DNA from: Oscheius onirici
Lineage: Eukaryota > Nematoda > Chromadorea > Rhabditida > Rhabditidae
Reading direction: 5' to 3'
Length of the DNA: 64,000 nucleotides
Assembly (NCBI GenBank): GCA_932521025.1
Contig: OW051469.1
Coordinates: 8,754,398 to 8,818,397 of the forward strand
The stretch's first letter is position 1, and each line of letters opens with the position of its first letter. Positions 10,658 through 25,900 of the stretch are shown piece after piece. The notes beneath the pieces were generated by a model that made no database searches, was not told the DNA's origin, and worked only from the letters and a program-made list of their open reading frames with translations. The position numbers and the translations under genes were made by a program.

Positions 10658-13297
10658 CTAGAGGCTATTTTCATCGATTCGAAGAGCCGATGGCAGGAAA
10701 AATTGTAGTTTTTTGTCCGTCTTAGAGATGCTGATAGCTTCATCGGGCTTCGTCTCTTGCGGCTCACTGGACACGTAGATTTTTGAGAGGAATTCCTGGG
10801 ATTTTTGAAGAAAACTAAGCATCACAGGGTAAAAGCTTACAGGAATTTTGTTGAAGTGCAGCCGGAAAGAGTTGGCGATAATGTTGGACGAGTAGAATTG
10901 AGGATCGGCACTTCGGCCGACGATGTCAGAGGAGCATCTAAAAATTGGGACTATTAGTTGCGAAGAAGGTCATTGAAGTCATCCCCTGAGTCTAATTGGG
11001 GTTTGTGATGCCGATTTCATCGTTTTCCAGAACTTTCCAATGCAAAACTAGCCAATTTAGCCTGATAGGAGTGTCTCTAGGCTAGAGTTTCGCACTCGCA
11101 GGGTTCAACGATTGTCCTGGTCTCGATTTCCGAGCATTAGTAAAAAATATGATCCAGGAAGACTCCTAGTGATAAAAACGACGAGTTCTCGGGGCAACTG
11201 AAGATTTTTCTATTCTTGACACCGTCGGATGGTCACATAGTTCATCAGACGGGTAGAATTGAAACGAGCCTTGCTTTCGAATGACAAGGGTCAAAAGCAG
11301 GTAAGCTCCCAGGTATAATTGTATGCCTTTTTCAATCGTATAATCTTCAATTTTTACAAGAAAAGTGCAACAAACCTGCTCATTCCCTCGCCAATGACTC
11401 CAAACCGTCCGAAGCCGCTTCCACCCATCCGGAGCCGAATTTGCGAGTCTTCCTTCAAAACAAATAGGTTTAGAATCTTCTAGAAAATTTTAGAAACCTG
11501 ATTCTGTTCATTTTCGACCAGGAGATCAGTTCCAGTTATTACTGTCTCATGGACACGGCCGCAGTTTTCATTTTCTATTTGAGAGTAGTCCTTTGTTGGA
11601 GCTAAATTTTGTAATTTTAGACAAAAAAAATGTGCAAAAAAACCTGGTGCTTGAAGTTTAGGCGTGCCCGTAAGAACGTGCCACCATCTCCACTGCGGTT
11701 TTTCCAAAATGATCGGCGGTCGACAGTTTCGGCATCCCGAGCAGTATTCCTCGTATTTTACTGCAATTTCCAGCTCGGCCGGGGATCTCTGTGTTATTTT
11801 TGTTAATAATGTGTAAAAAATTAGAATAAACCTTGAGCATTTCCCAAATGTAGGCCCATCGGCGCTTGAGAGTGCCAAAATACCAGAGCTTCCTTCTCTT
11901 GTCCTCAATGTGACGAAACCAGCCGGCTCCAACATCTCCGATTCCGTAGTAGGGCTTTTCGGCGGCTCCTTCCTAAAAAGGAGCGTTATATTTAAAAATA
12001 AGAAGAGAAAAAGGATTTGCGTCCGGGGGGAATCGAACCCCCGTCGAATGCTTGGAAGGCATCCATGCTGACCATTACACCACGGACGCACATATAACCG
12101 TGAATATTTATCCGAGTGTCTTCCGTGATCAGAAGAACAGGTTCTGATCGGATATCTTCGACGTCCTAAAGGAGATTTTGATTAAAATCGTGGCCCAGTG
12201 GTATGATTCTCGCTTACAATTAGGGTGGGTTCCGGGATCCCCGACTCGGCTCCATTTTCGCTGAATTTTTAAGATGAACTAGGATTGAAAGGCGCTCTAA
12301 GCTTAGAAAGACAAAAAGGACGGGAGCCAGAGCGTCTGGCAGCAGATTCTTCCAGCATATGCATTTGTTGGAAATTTTGTTAACTCAACAGACCAGGCCG
12401 TCTTTTTCACCTAAGCTAGTGCTTACTGAAGAGGAAAAGGCTCTTTGCTATCCCTGCCCCACCATACGTTGTCATCGGACCAAAAACTCGAAGAGCACTC
12501 ACCTTTTTATACTGAAAAGCACTGACGGTACTTCTCACATCTTCTATCACGGCCATGGCGCTCTCACAGTACCTCCTGACATCTTCTGTGTGCTCAAAAA
12601 CGTCCGGAACGAGTCGTTTCAGCGTCAGATTGTCATAGCCGCCCGGGAAGACGCCAATCGGCAAGACTGCTTGGTTCCTGAGTATTTTCATTGGATCAGA
12701 AGCTAAAAAAGTTCTACCTATTCCTGAAAATGCCTGTTACGACGCGTCCAATCGTGCCGTCGCCTCCGACGACGTAAATGGCGTCGGCTTCCTCGTGATC
12801 CACGGCTCCGGCCAGTTTCTCCAGCTGTATTTCGCTGTCTGACTGAAAATTCATGCCTTTGAGCTGGAAAGTGCGGTCTACCTTGATGATATCGACCTGA
12901 ATTCCGGCCAGATTGAGCAGAGGAAGTACATTTTTCGTGAATTCGTCGTAACAGCCGCGCTCCTTTGCCGTGACATTGGCCAGGACGGTCACTCGACGTG
13001 GACGTTCTTCGGCTAAAAATTAAGAAGTTTTGTGTTTTAGATATTTTAAATCTGAGCTGCTAAAAACTACCTGAAATAGTCGCCTCTCCATACTTGACCG
13101 CCAGCTTGGCATATTCCGCTCTAATCTTGGCATTTCTGGAACGTTTTTCTGTTTAAAATACTTACAAAAACCAACTTATTAGCTGTCGCCAGATAACTTC
13201 CTCCCAAATAGAGCAAAAACCCTCCAAAGGCCGTCTTTTTCTTGTGTTCCCACAGCGTTTTCGGCACGTTTGCCACCTTCGTCACAAAGGAGCTCAT
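10658..13297 (-). CDS. AGK: Acylglycerol kinase (mitochondrial lipid kinase)
   Basis: Phosphorylates monoacylglycerol and diacylglycerol to LPA/PA; in animals it sits at the mitochondrial inner membrane/TIM22 complex. Exons (5' to 3'): 13176-13297, 13071-13135, 12718-13012, 12503-12677, 11832-11972, 11644-11788, 11498-11601, 11376-11452, 10841-10937, 10658-10795; 452 aa, phases close throughout. The N-terminus has a short hydrophobic stretch (GGFLLYLGGSYLA) like the family's membrane anchor. The DAGK signature GGDGTIGRVVTGI lies at about residue 150, followed by LPIGVFPGGYDN. GWFRHIEDKRRKLWYFG matches the conserved mid-region, and KLQFFL near the end matches the family C-terminus. The second intron needs acceptor TTCCAG at 13136-13141 to stay in phase. 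The 530-nt intron 11973-12502 contains a tRNA-Gly. Confidence 0.9.
12018..12089 (-). tRNA. tRNA-Gly (anticodon TCC)
   Basis: A 72-nt cloverleaf read on the minus strand, starting GCGTCCGTGGTGTAATGG and ending CGGACGCA. The acceptor stem GCGTCCG/CGGACGC is perfect, the anticodon loop is CTTCCAA (TCC), and the T arm is GGGGGTTCGATTCCCCC. It lies inside an AGK intron on the same strand. Confidence 0.95.
12190..12253 (+). pseudogene. tRNA-Pro-like pseudogene
   Basis: GTGGTATGATTCTCGCTTA is identical to the D arm/anticodon-stem part of eukaryotic tRNA-Pro. It is followed by a disrupted anticodon arm (extra CAATTAGG) and a decayed T arm. Stems do not close, so it is not a working tRNA. It sits in the same AGK intron as tRNA-Gly, opposite strand. 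Confidence 0.6.
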
Positions 13298-13451
13298 CTA
13301 AGCCCATTTTTGCCCAAAAGTTTTCATTCTTTCAGTCGGTATTTCATGTTTTCCAACATTCTGTACTTTTTTAACAAAACAGATCGAAAAAAAAATCTTT
13401 ATATAAATCTACAAAAATATGCAAAAAGAGATCGTAAAACCGGCACTTTTT

Positions 13452-16400
13452 TCACTTTAGTTTCCCGTCGAATTTGGCCTTGTAGATGACGAGTTGAAGG
13501 GCCGCCAGCGAGTCTTCTTTGCTGTCGTGACCGTCCACGTCGTCCTGAATCGACTTGCCGAGCTTGTCCAGACAGAGCTCCCGCAGGCCGCGCTTCTTCT
13601 GGTCGTCTATGCGATGCGGATAGAGAAGAGAAGTGTCGACGACGCGTGTGTGAACGAGACGCATGGCTTTGAGATCACTCTCCAGGCTGTGGCCGATGAG
13701 GATTGTCTCACTGTTGGCCAGCTCGAAGAAGCGCTGCATTACCTGAAAAATAGGGGGTTAGAAAGGGTAAAGGACTGTATCAAGCCCTTTTCGACCAGGG
13801 ACCATATATTTGCCCTATCTGATCTTCCAACATATTTCTCGTCAAAACTGGCTGAGAATGATAGCCAATTGAAAACAGACCATTGTATAAATCTGTTCTT
13901 CGAATGAGCACCATAAAGTCCAAGAAAGTCTATATTTTTCTGGTAAAACAATTGAAGCTTTAGATAGACAGATGATCTTGACTCGAGCCTGAGATCCTGA
14001 GTTTCTGGGACATTTTATGGCTTTGAAACGGCAAAAAGATAAAAGATTCTCTTCTTGTTTCTTCCTTCATCTTTTCATTTTGTGCTACACTTCTGATCTC
14101 ACATCTAAACGGCACAGACAACCAGGGTAAAACGCCAGAGACAAGACTCCCCTTGTCTAGACCACGAATAAAATAGTTATTTTACCGTATCTAGCGTATA
14201 AGTAGCCGTCTCCAGCTGGTCCGCCGTAATTCCCGAAAATGTCGTGTTGTAGTCGATGACGGTATGGTCCGGCCGAACAATCTCGTCCAGGACTACCTGA
14301 AATTCCTCTTTTTCAGTACCAAAAAAGCATACATTTTCGCTCAAATCCACCACCGTGATTCTTGCCAGAGCCGGTCCCCATACCGTATAGATCATTTCAC
14401 AGTCCAGGGCGTAAATTTTTCTACTCCGCGGGTCTTCGGGGCCGCTGGGCTTTGGCGTTTCGACAAATTTGAGCAGTTCTGACTCTCTGAGCGTGTCGAA
14501 AACGTGCGAGGCGGCAAGTTGGCATCCTTCCATTGAATCATCGCCTCCACAACATGGATATTTGGCCTCGTTGTTGCGTGGCTCTAAAATGGAAATTTAA
14601 AAGTAAAAAAAGGTTAACATTGGCCTACTTCCAGGCAGACGAGCCTTATTTTTCAGGTGAAAGACGCAAGAGTCTTTGACGACGCTTCCCTTGATGTTCA
14701 GCTCGAATTCTTTCGTGCAGCGGACGCAGACACGCTGTAGGTCAAAATCGGGAACGAAGGTCCTCTTGTAGCGCTTCTTGTCGTAGTAGCTCGGCTCGAT
14801 TTTGACGAGGCCTTTGGAGATCCAGGTTGGGTAACTGCAAAAGATTAAATTTCGGAAGACACAGATAAAAGCTTTCCCTTTCCTTCAAATCTGTAGAATT
14901 TTCTCACAAAAACTCACGAATTCTTCTCCATCATCTCCTTCGTCAAGAGATATCCCTCAACCAGAGCCGCATACAGTTTTTCTTCCGTCACCTGCACCGC
15001 TTGTCTGTCTCCCTTTGCCTTCACCGTCACCGAGCCAAAATGCTTTCCTAGCAGTAGCTGATCGTGTGAGATTTCTATATTATATTTTGTACGGAAAAAT
15101 AGGCAAAATTCCCACTATTTGGTGGCGATGGCGCTCGTTTGCCGTCTCGCATGTCCCGTATTCGCTTCATCGAATGCACGACGGCTACCTGGTAGCCTTG
15201 ACGGTGTTTGACCTTATCCAGGACGGCTTTTTCCTCATTTTCCGCCTCCGTTTTTGCTTCTGACGGTGTCAGGAAGATCCGCAGCTCCTGGTACATTTTG
15301 TTGAGCCAGAGGAGTCGGATGCTGGAAGGGACTTTGGAGCTCGCAGAGTCTAAAAGAGCCGGCTTGGAGTCGAATTTGGCACTGGTACTCGGTCCGGGCT
15401 TAATTTTCTGTTTAAATTCAAGTTTAAAATAATGAATTACCACTGCCGGCTTGGATACTCGTTTTTCTTTGATCGAGTGGCGCGTCTCGCCAAACTGCTG
15501 GGCCAGGGTCACGAATTTCTGGAGCAAAATTTGAAAGAAAAATAGGGTAAATACCTTGACAGGAGGAGCATTCTGGGCAGCGGGGGCTTCTCGTTCCTTC
15601 GCCACGGCTTCCATTCGAGCGTGCATTTGTTGGACAGCTGAGGCGACTTTTCGACTTGGTGGGAGGGTTCGAGTGACATTCTAAAATGGAGCTATTATGG
15701 TATTGAAAAGTTGATTTAGAAGATATCGTTTACAAAAGTAGTCTATTCTAATAGTTTTCCCTTGATTCCCGGGCTGGTGCCACCAAGCGAACGATGGTCA
15801 AGACAAAAAAAAGCGCTCTTGGAAGCACTCTCAGGAATTGGAAGAACATCTAACACAGAACACAAAAGCTCATGAATATTTTTTCAGAGTGTCACAGTAA
15901 TGCCCTTATTGTTAGTGTACAATCTGTGAAACAGTTGGCGCTACAATTGTAGCCGTAAGGAAATAGTAACCAACAGTGAATTCGATGGTTTTCATTTACA
16001 TTATCAAAAATGAGAAGAAAACAAACCGCCGCTCCCGGCCTGGCTATCCTCTCCTTCGCTGCCGTAATCTGTTCTGTCGTCAGAGCCGTTCCTTTCGCCA
16101 CAGAATCCGTCGAATTTGTTGATCTTTTAACCACAGCGACAGGAACACTTTCCACTGACTTTTTCTCTTCCAGCCTCGGTTTTTTAGTCACGACTGGCGG
16201 TTCTTCTCCAAAGAGATCTAATTCACTCAGTTCCGACGACGACGTCCTCTGGGCCTTGATTTTGGCTCCATTCTCTCGTTTCTTCGACTTTTCCTCGTCA
16301 ATCTTTCGTTTTTCTTGCTTCTTTCGTTCCAGGACGGCTATGGGAGTCGGGGTATAGCCGTATCCAATAATCGGCTTCGTTTCCATTTTTGGGACGTATT

Positions 16401-17563
16401 CTGGGGCGATTTTGGCTGGCTTTTTGGTCAGTTTTTGTTCCATTTTCGGGACATATTCCTCGACGATTTTGGAGGGCTTTTTCTCCAATTTTTGGTCCAT
16501 TTTAGGGACGTATTCGAGCATGATTTTGGCGGTCTTCTTCTCCGGTTTCGGAACATAATCTGGCAGTTTTTGAGCGACGGGACCTCGTAGCTCTACAGCC
16601 TTCTGTTTGTGCTGCTCTCTCAGCTGCTTCAGCCGTTCTATCTCGGCATCAATTTCCGAAATCGACTGGGCACACTCCAGAAGATTCCCGGCCTTGGTCG
16701 GATTTTTTTCGATCTGGAATTCCGTTTTGGGGGAAAATAGGGAAAAAACTTACTTTTTGCTGAGGAAGAGAAGATGGCAGAGACGGCTCTTTTGGTGGAT
16801 TTTCCTTCTCGATTGGCTCTTCTTTCACAGCCGTTTCTGCCGGAACAACGACTACGCAGTACTGAAAATCAAGAGGTTAGTTTCGATCACAGTCAAGCCA
16901 GTTAGATCAAGGCACAACTGTTGGCTGTATAACTGTCTAGTCTGTAGATGAAACCATTTTCAGAATTCTAAGGCCATGTTTTTGAAGTTTGAAAAAGCGG
17001 TAAAAAAAATCCTACGTCGTCGACTGGTTCTTCTTTGATTCGTGATGGCGAGCCAATTTCTATCTTTATCTCGTTTCCTTTCTCTTCTGACCGAATCTGT
17101 GGAATTTCCGTCGGAATGTAGGTGGGAACTTGAGTAATTTGGTGATTTTCGGAGCTGGTAGCCACATAGCCTGCAATTTTACGTTTTTAACCATAAAAAA
17201 TGGAAAACTACCTTGATACGAGCAAGACGGATCGATTTCGTATCGCGGAACGATTGTCGGCTCGGCTACCGATGCTGAATAGCCGGAAAATGATGGAATT
17301 GGTCTGAAAAAGGAAGCATAAAGTGATAAAAACTACTTACTGGCTGTATGGGTTATAAGGATCTGGCTGACTGGGATCCTGAGCGAAATAGCCGCTATTT
17401 ATGCTCGTTTCTGGCTGCGAAACATTGACTGTTGGTACTGAAATCGACTAGAAACTGTAAAAAGAAGAAACGAACCTGCTTGATGCCAAAAAGAGCAGTA
17501 GGGCCGTGAGCATTGCGGATCCGGGCACATCAGCTCTTTGAAGAGGCCAGATGGACGGAACAT
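13452..17563 (-). CDS. REXO1: REXO1-type RNA exonuclease (DEDDh 3'-5' exonuclease)
   Basis: Likely a nuclear 3'-5' RNA exonuclease. Exons (5' to 3'): 17476-17563, 17341-17437, 17212-17303, 17016-17170, 16754-16861, 16027-16713, 15555-15680, 15441-15518, 15116-15407, 14918-15074, 14629-14834, 14333-14583, 14186-14296, 13452-13742; 912 aa. The N-terminus MFRPSGLFKELMCPDPQC then PYCSFWH is the small Cys/His finger that starts metazoan REXO1. Residues ~215-300 contain four tandem (D/E)YVPKxE units. A second CxxC finger (CVRCTKEF) precedes the nuclease. Catalytic motifs: DCEM, DYNTTFSG, GHSLESD and HDSKED. The 36-nt intron 14297-14332 and 41-nt intron 15075-15115 are needed to keep the conserved alignment. 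The last motif plus stop end 155 nt from the AGK start. Confidence 0.92.
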
Positions 17564-18047
17564 GGTTCCGATATGTACAGCTGCTGAAATTGTATGTTTT
17601 GAGTGAAACCAGTAAAAATTGAGAGAGAAAACAGGCAAAAGTTGAGATAGAAACTTGAACATTTGAATAAAAGTGGTTTGAATCGCCGCCCAAACTGAAT
17701 TAGTAAATGGGCGGGATTTCAAACAGGATAGAATTCAATATATTTTGTTTCTTTCGAGTTTTCTCTCTCTTTTCCTGCTTTTCTCATCAATTATCCTTAA
17801 AAACAGCTTAAAGTGAACGTTTACTAAGCCTAGACTCTGTAAAATACACATTGGACCATCTACCGGACGTTCTAATAACTTTTCTGGGTTTATCAAAAAA
17901 ATCTTCATTCAATCTATGACAATAATCTGAAATTTTTAGTGAGGGAACAACAAAAAAAGTGGAATATTCTAGCACCGACTAATAAATATCGAATTCTTGA
18001 CCATTTGACGGAATTTCGCAATAAAATTTGGTAATTTGATGGCGAAA
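17564..18047. other. Intergenic between REXO1 start and PGM stop
   Basis: AT-rich, 484 nt. It must hold the REXO1 promoter (minus strand) and the PGM 3' end. No ORF or RNA was recognised. Confidence 0.6.
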
Positions 18048-21207
<3,160 letters not shown>

Positions 21208-21986
21208 CTCTGAAAACCTCGACTTATATTGAATGAGAGCTCAATTATAAAAAGATTCGAGAAAGACGACCGTGGGATTTCACGTCATGTCTCGGACTGA
21301 ACAGCTGTCCGACAATTTCTTTTTAAAACCGTTGGGGGCGGGAAGGGCAAGCAGGCGGAGGACAAACATCGTCTTTTGGGTAAAAGGAATGCGAGTTGAT
21401 CAGTCTCTCTGTCTGGAAGTCGGCACTATTGATGAGCGAAATCATTCTCCAAAGAGCCTCATAAAATCAGTAGTAAAGAAGATGGCCAAAGTGGACACCT
21501 GCTTTCGGATAAAAAGGCTTCATAATACGCCAATCAGACACTGCAGCAGCATGAAATCTCTCCCACTGAATCTCGGGGAACATGCCAGCGCCGTTTACAC
21601 TTATCAGCCGGCCGGCCACTTGACCGCAGCCGAAGTAAATAGTGTCGAAGTTTTGTGATACGAGAGAGAGAGAGAGAGAGGGCGTGTTGAAAAATGTTTA
21701 GGAGACTGTTTATGGTCGAAGGAGAGGGCGGAGAGACTGTAATCGAGTCTGTATAAAACTTTCGGGATCAGGAACTAAGGGGGTGTTTCTTGGAAAGGAA
21801 AAGAGACTGAAGTGTAAAGTCTGATCTCCCCAAAATACCAAAGAAAGACGATATGATATCGATTTCGAGAATCTTCGTTGACAAAATTTCCATTCTGGGC
21901 GACTGTACTACTTGGGAGAGATCTAGAGAAGAACCTTGGGGCTTCCGAGCCCCATAATGAGTCTAAAAACTGATTATTTAGTATTG

Positions 21987-22040
21987 TGATATTTTACAAA
22001 TTTGTCGAAGAGATCATGGACTACAACTTTTCAGAACATC
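21987..22040. repeat. Palindromic repeat, copy 2
   Basis: Diverged left arm (TGATATTTTACAAATTTGTC) and right arm CTACAACTTTTCAGAACATC. Confidence 0.6.
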
Positions 22041-22170
22041 AAAAAGTCCGCAAATGTTGTCTTCTTCCTGAAACTGGGGCTACAAGTGACGAGCATCTGC
22101 CTCATTCTGATGTAAACACGTTTTTTGGTCCTTCCACTTCCATCTAGAAGAATGCCCTTTTGAGCTTTAC

Positions 22171-22223
22171 GATGTTCTACAAACTTGTCGAGGAGATCGA
22201 GGACTACAACTTCTCAGAACATC
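22171..22223. repeat. Palindromic repeat, copy 3
   Basis: Arms GATGTTCTACAAACTTGTC and CTACAACTTCTCAGAACATC, preceded by GAGCTTTAC. Confidence 0.75.
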
Positions 22224-22354
22224 ATAAAGGGAAAAAAAGGTCTTCGGGCCAAAACTGGAGCTAAAAAATAGCGCACTTGCCCTGTGCTGATCTAACAATA
22301 AGCATGGACCCTTGTCCTTTTTTTTGAACTAGAAGAGGAAGTTTTGAGCTTTTT

Positions 22355-22406
22355 GATGTTCTACAAACTTGTCGAAGAGATCAAGGGCTATAACTTTGTA
22401 GAACAT
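22355..22406. repeat. Palindromic repeat, copy 4
   Basis: Arms GATGTTCTACAAACTTGTC and CTATAACTTTGTAGAACAT, preceded by GAGCTTTTT. Confidence 0.75.
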
Positions 22407-22836
22407 TGCTAAGGTAAAAAACTTAATCAATGTACAGAAAAATGAGATTGGATGGAAAAGTGCGCTAGGATTCAACTTGACGCGGGTACAAATTCGGTGA
22501 TAGGGGCTACAGATTTTCGACACACAGAGTCTGTGTCTCTTCCACAGGGTCAAATGAAAGGACACAAGACCTCTATCTTCTAGAGGTGTGTATGTTTACC
22601 GCCTTCGTTATCGGGCCAAAGTTAATCAGCGAAAAATAACATTGATTGGCTGTTGATCAATGATCTTTTGGAACTTTGCAGCCCAAAATGGCTAGAGATT
22701 TTTTTACACACTGGTGCTAAAAACGTGGCTGCTATAAGTCCGAAAGATGAGGGGCAACTCGCAAATCCATGCTCCCCTCCCTCCGTGCCGAATATTTATT
22801 TCCAACGTGGCATTCCGAATTACGGCGGACCCTTTC

Positions 22837-22844
22837 GGCGCCAA
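22837..22844. promoter_or_regulatory. Possible E2F-type site upstream of SKP2
   Basis: GGCGCCAA (TTGGCGCC on the minus strand) lies about 90 bp before the SKP2 ATG. Mammalian SKP2 is an E2F target, so the site is suggestive only; an 8-mer like this can occur by chance. Confidence 0.25.
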
Positions 22845-22934
22845 TGTGAAATTTTTAGCGGGCGCTGCGGAAGCACAATTAGCCTAATTGACGCTTGGCT
22901 TTCTTTTTCGGTCTCCCCGTTCCTCGATTCAAAA

Positions 22935-25900
22935 ATGGCGGAAGAAGAACAAATGGAAGTTTCTATGGACGGTCTATCACGTTCTCTGCGTCGGTCAAAA
23001 GGTTGGTTTCTGTCGTTTTTTTCAGTAAAAGGAGAACTTGAAAAAAAGAGAGTCTAAAGAACAGTAACTTCCAGAACGTTTCCCCTTGGCTGATCTGACT
23101 TTTACCCCTACTGCTGTCTTTACAAGTAGTCTTCATTCCGAACACAGGAAGAGGACACATGAGGAAGTGCCTCTGAACGACACGACTCCTCCAAACAGGT
23201 CAGTCGGTCTCCCTGTCTCTGTCCCTCTGTTCCTCTGCCCCTCTCCACACTTGTATTTTTCAGTTTGAGACTCCGTCCCGACGTGGTCTTCAACGAACAG
23301 ACACCTGGAATCTTCAAGTTCCGTCGAAGACTCAGTGATCAGCCTCCAATTGACTACTTCAAGGTCTACCCAATCCCAATTGAAGTTCTCAGAAATGTCA
23401 TGAGCTACCTCAACAAGAAGGACACCTGCAGTGCTATGCAGACCTGTCATTTTTTCTATAGCGCCGGCTCAACTTCCGACAACTGGAATTGTGTCGATTT
23501 CCATAACCGGCACATCCAAGACACGTATTTGGCTACAATCTTGGAGAGGAATGTCAAAGTTTGTCGGCTTTCTGATGCAAAGGTAGGTTCTCTAGACTGA
23601 GAGACACAGACAGGTTCAGGTGTCTGCGACCAGCTCAGTTCCAATGTCCCTTCCTCTAAACCCAGACAGCAGTCGCTTCTTTTACAGTCTCACCCATCTG
23701 GATGTTGGGAGAGCCTCATTCGGAAGGATCGAAGCTCTGGCGAGTATTCTCGGAGGCTGCAAGTTCTTGGAGGTAAGTAATGAATTCTGTCCACTAGTTT
23801 TCTTTTCTTCCAGTGAAACAATCAATTTTTTCAGGGACTCTGTCTAGAGAGCATCGACCTCTCTCCAGAAGGCGACCGGATCGGAGAGTACATCGGACAA
23901 AACAGCAAACTGCAACATCTGGACCTCTCCCTGACCAGAGGAATCACAACAAGGGCCGTCGAAGAAATCGTCCAAGGCTGCTCCAGACTGACTGAACTGA
24001 ACGTGGCCTGGTGTGGCTTGGACCACGCTGCAGTGAGAGTTCTGGTTGAAAAACTCCCCGTCTCTCTCAAAAAGATCAATCTGTCCGGAACGTTGAATAA
24101 GACGAGTATTGAGGATGACGGTGAGTCTCAGTCTCATTCAGAGATATAGTTCTCCAAGAGAGTTAAGACAGTCCTTTAAGATGTGGAAAAGCTGGTCCAA
24201 CGATGTCGCAATCTAGACGAAATTGACCTGTCAGACAATTTGAATCTAACAGACAGGAGTGTCATCTACTTGGTAGAACTTCCTCTCAGTTGCTTGTCAC
24301 TAAATCGATGCTATAACATCGCTCCGCACATGTATCTGTAAGTTTTTTAGGCTTATTTTCTTGAGAGCTGTGACCAAAAACTAGATTGGTTAATCCAGGA
24401 TATGTAACCTTTGTCACTCTCAGGTTTCCAGTCCGGGACGGGTCATTTTTAGGATCTGCTTTGATCCGGTCCATTCCACAGAAAGGGCCAAAAAAGTACA
24501 GTAGTCTGAGCAATACTCTAACAAGTTAGAGTCAACCAATCTTATCGTTAAAACGGATTGAACTAAACTGAACGAAACTGGCCCACGTTTTTGCTCTTGA
24601 ACATGACTGGCATGAATACTTCCAATCTAGCGGACAATCTGTCCTATTCTGAAAGATCTGACAGATAGACTTTTTATCAAACTTTACCCGCTCAGATGCT
24701 CTGTTTACAAAACTTGACCGGACCGATCAGGTGTGGGAGCACATCCCCAAGTTCTGTTAGTTTCTTCCATTTCCCCGTTAGTCAACAAGTTCTAAAAGAT
24801 CATCAAGCCGATTATAACAAATCTCTACTTGTTCCAACTTTGTAGTTCCCTGAAAGGCTAGCTTCTCCATATAAAAGAACTTGATCAAAGAATCGCTTTA
24901 TTTATACGCTTTCCCTTCTTTCTTCTAAGCTGACGACTTCTTCTTTTCTTCTTCTTCTCCGCTCTTCTTCTTCCTCCTCACCGGAGTCTTGCCAGCCGAC
25001 GCGTCCTTGCTCTTGGTCAAGGTGATCTCGTCCAGAAACTTCGCGTCGTAAAAGTCGGGCGAGTTCTTGGATCTGTAGCGGGCGTCCAGATCCTTGTCCT
25101 TGGCCAGGCTGCTCGTTGGCTGTGTCTTGGCCACTCCCATCTCCACGTCGTCCTTCCGCGAGTTCTTCCTGACCAGCTCTGCAAGCGCGTAGGGACATGT
25201 CGGGTCGGTCGGGGCGTCCTTCCAGGTGTATTCCGACTTGGGGATCTGGAAGAACTGTTCTCTGTCTAATAAAAACCCTGCTCACCTTCTTGCTGCTGCT
25301 GCTCTTTCCGACCTCTTTCGGCTTGTCGACACCTGGTTTTGAGGTCTTTGTGCTGCTCTTCGGAGTGTCAAAGCGTTCCAATAGCTGCCAGTTGTAGCCG
25401 TCGGTGCGAGTCTCCTCCTTTCTGTCCGCTCCGGATTCGCTGCAAGTAATCACCGGCTCTCCTTTAGTGTGATCAGTAGAGCGGCCACAGGATGAAGAGA
25501 CACTTGGAGCTACCGCTGAAGAGACTGGAGCTGGAGACGGTCCGGGAGTCTTTGTGGTCGAGGGTTCCTTGTCTTTCGGCTTGCGGCAGAAGAAGCAGAT
25601 GAAGGAGACGATAAGAATGACCAGTCCCAGAAGGACCACCAATGAAATGGTCAAGGTGACGATGACGAGGATGCTGGAAAAGGGGGTTAGAGAGAGGGAC
25701 AGAAAGAGACAGAGGGACAGTCTGAGACTTACCGAGTATCATTTTTGGCTGTCGCCGCAGTACTCTTCGTTGTCCTAGGATCCTGGGTGACTCCTTCGAC
25801 GGCCTGAAAGAACAATTTGGTATTGTCTCCCCCAGTAGACCTACCATGACCAGAAGAGCAGCGACGAGTAGTAGAAAAAATAGCTGCCGCATCCCAGCTG

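Larger units (their letters stand above)
21208..22934. other. Intergenic between divergent PGM and SKP2 genes; three palindromic repeats
   Basis: A shared upstream region of 1.7 kb. It holds repeat copies at 21987-22040, 22171-22223 and 22355-22406, and a (GA)n run at 21664-21680. An ORF of 128 codons at 21272-21658 has no recognisable similarity or splice structure and is not called. Confidence 0.6.

Noticed and set aside
12132-12178. Extra AGK exon reading DVEDIRSEPVLLITEDTR
   Set aside because: Exons on either side join directly in phase and match the family alignment without it; it overlaps no conserved AGK segment.
21272-21658. 128-codon plus-strand ORF upstream of PGM
   Set aside because: No similarity, no splice partners, mixed codon use.
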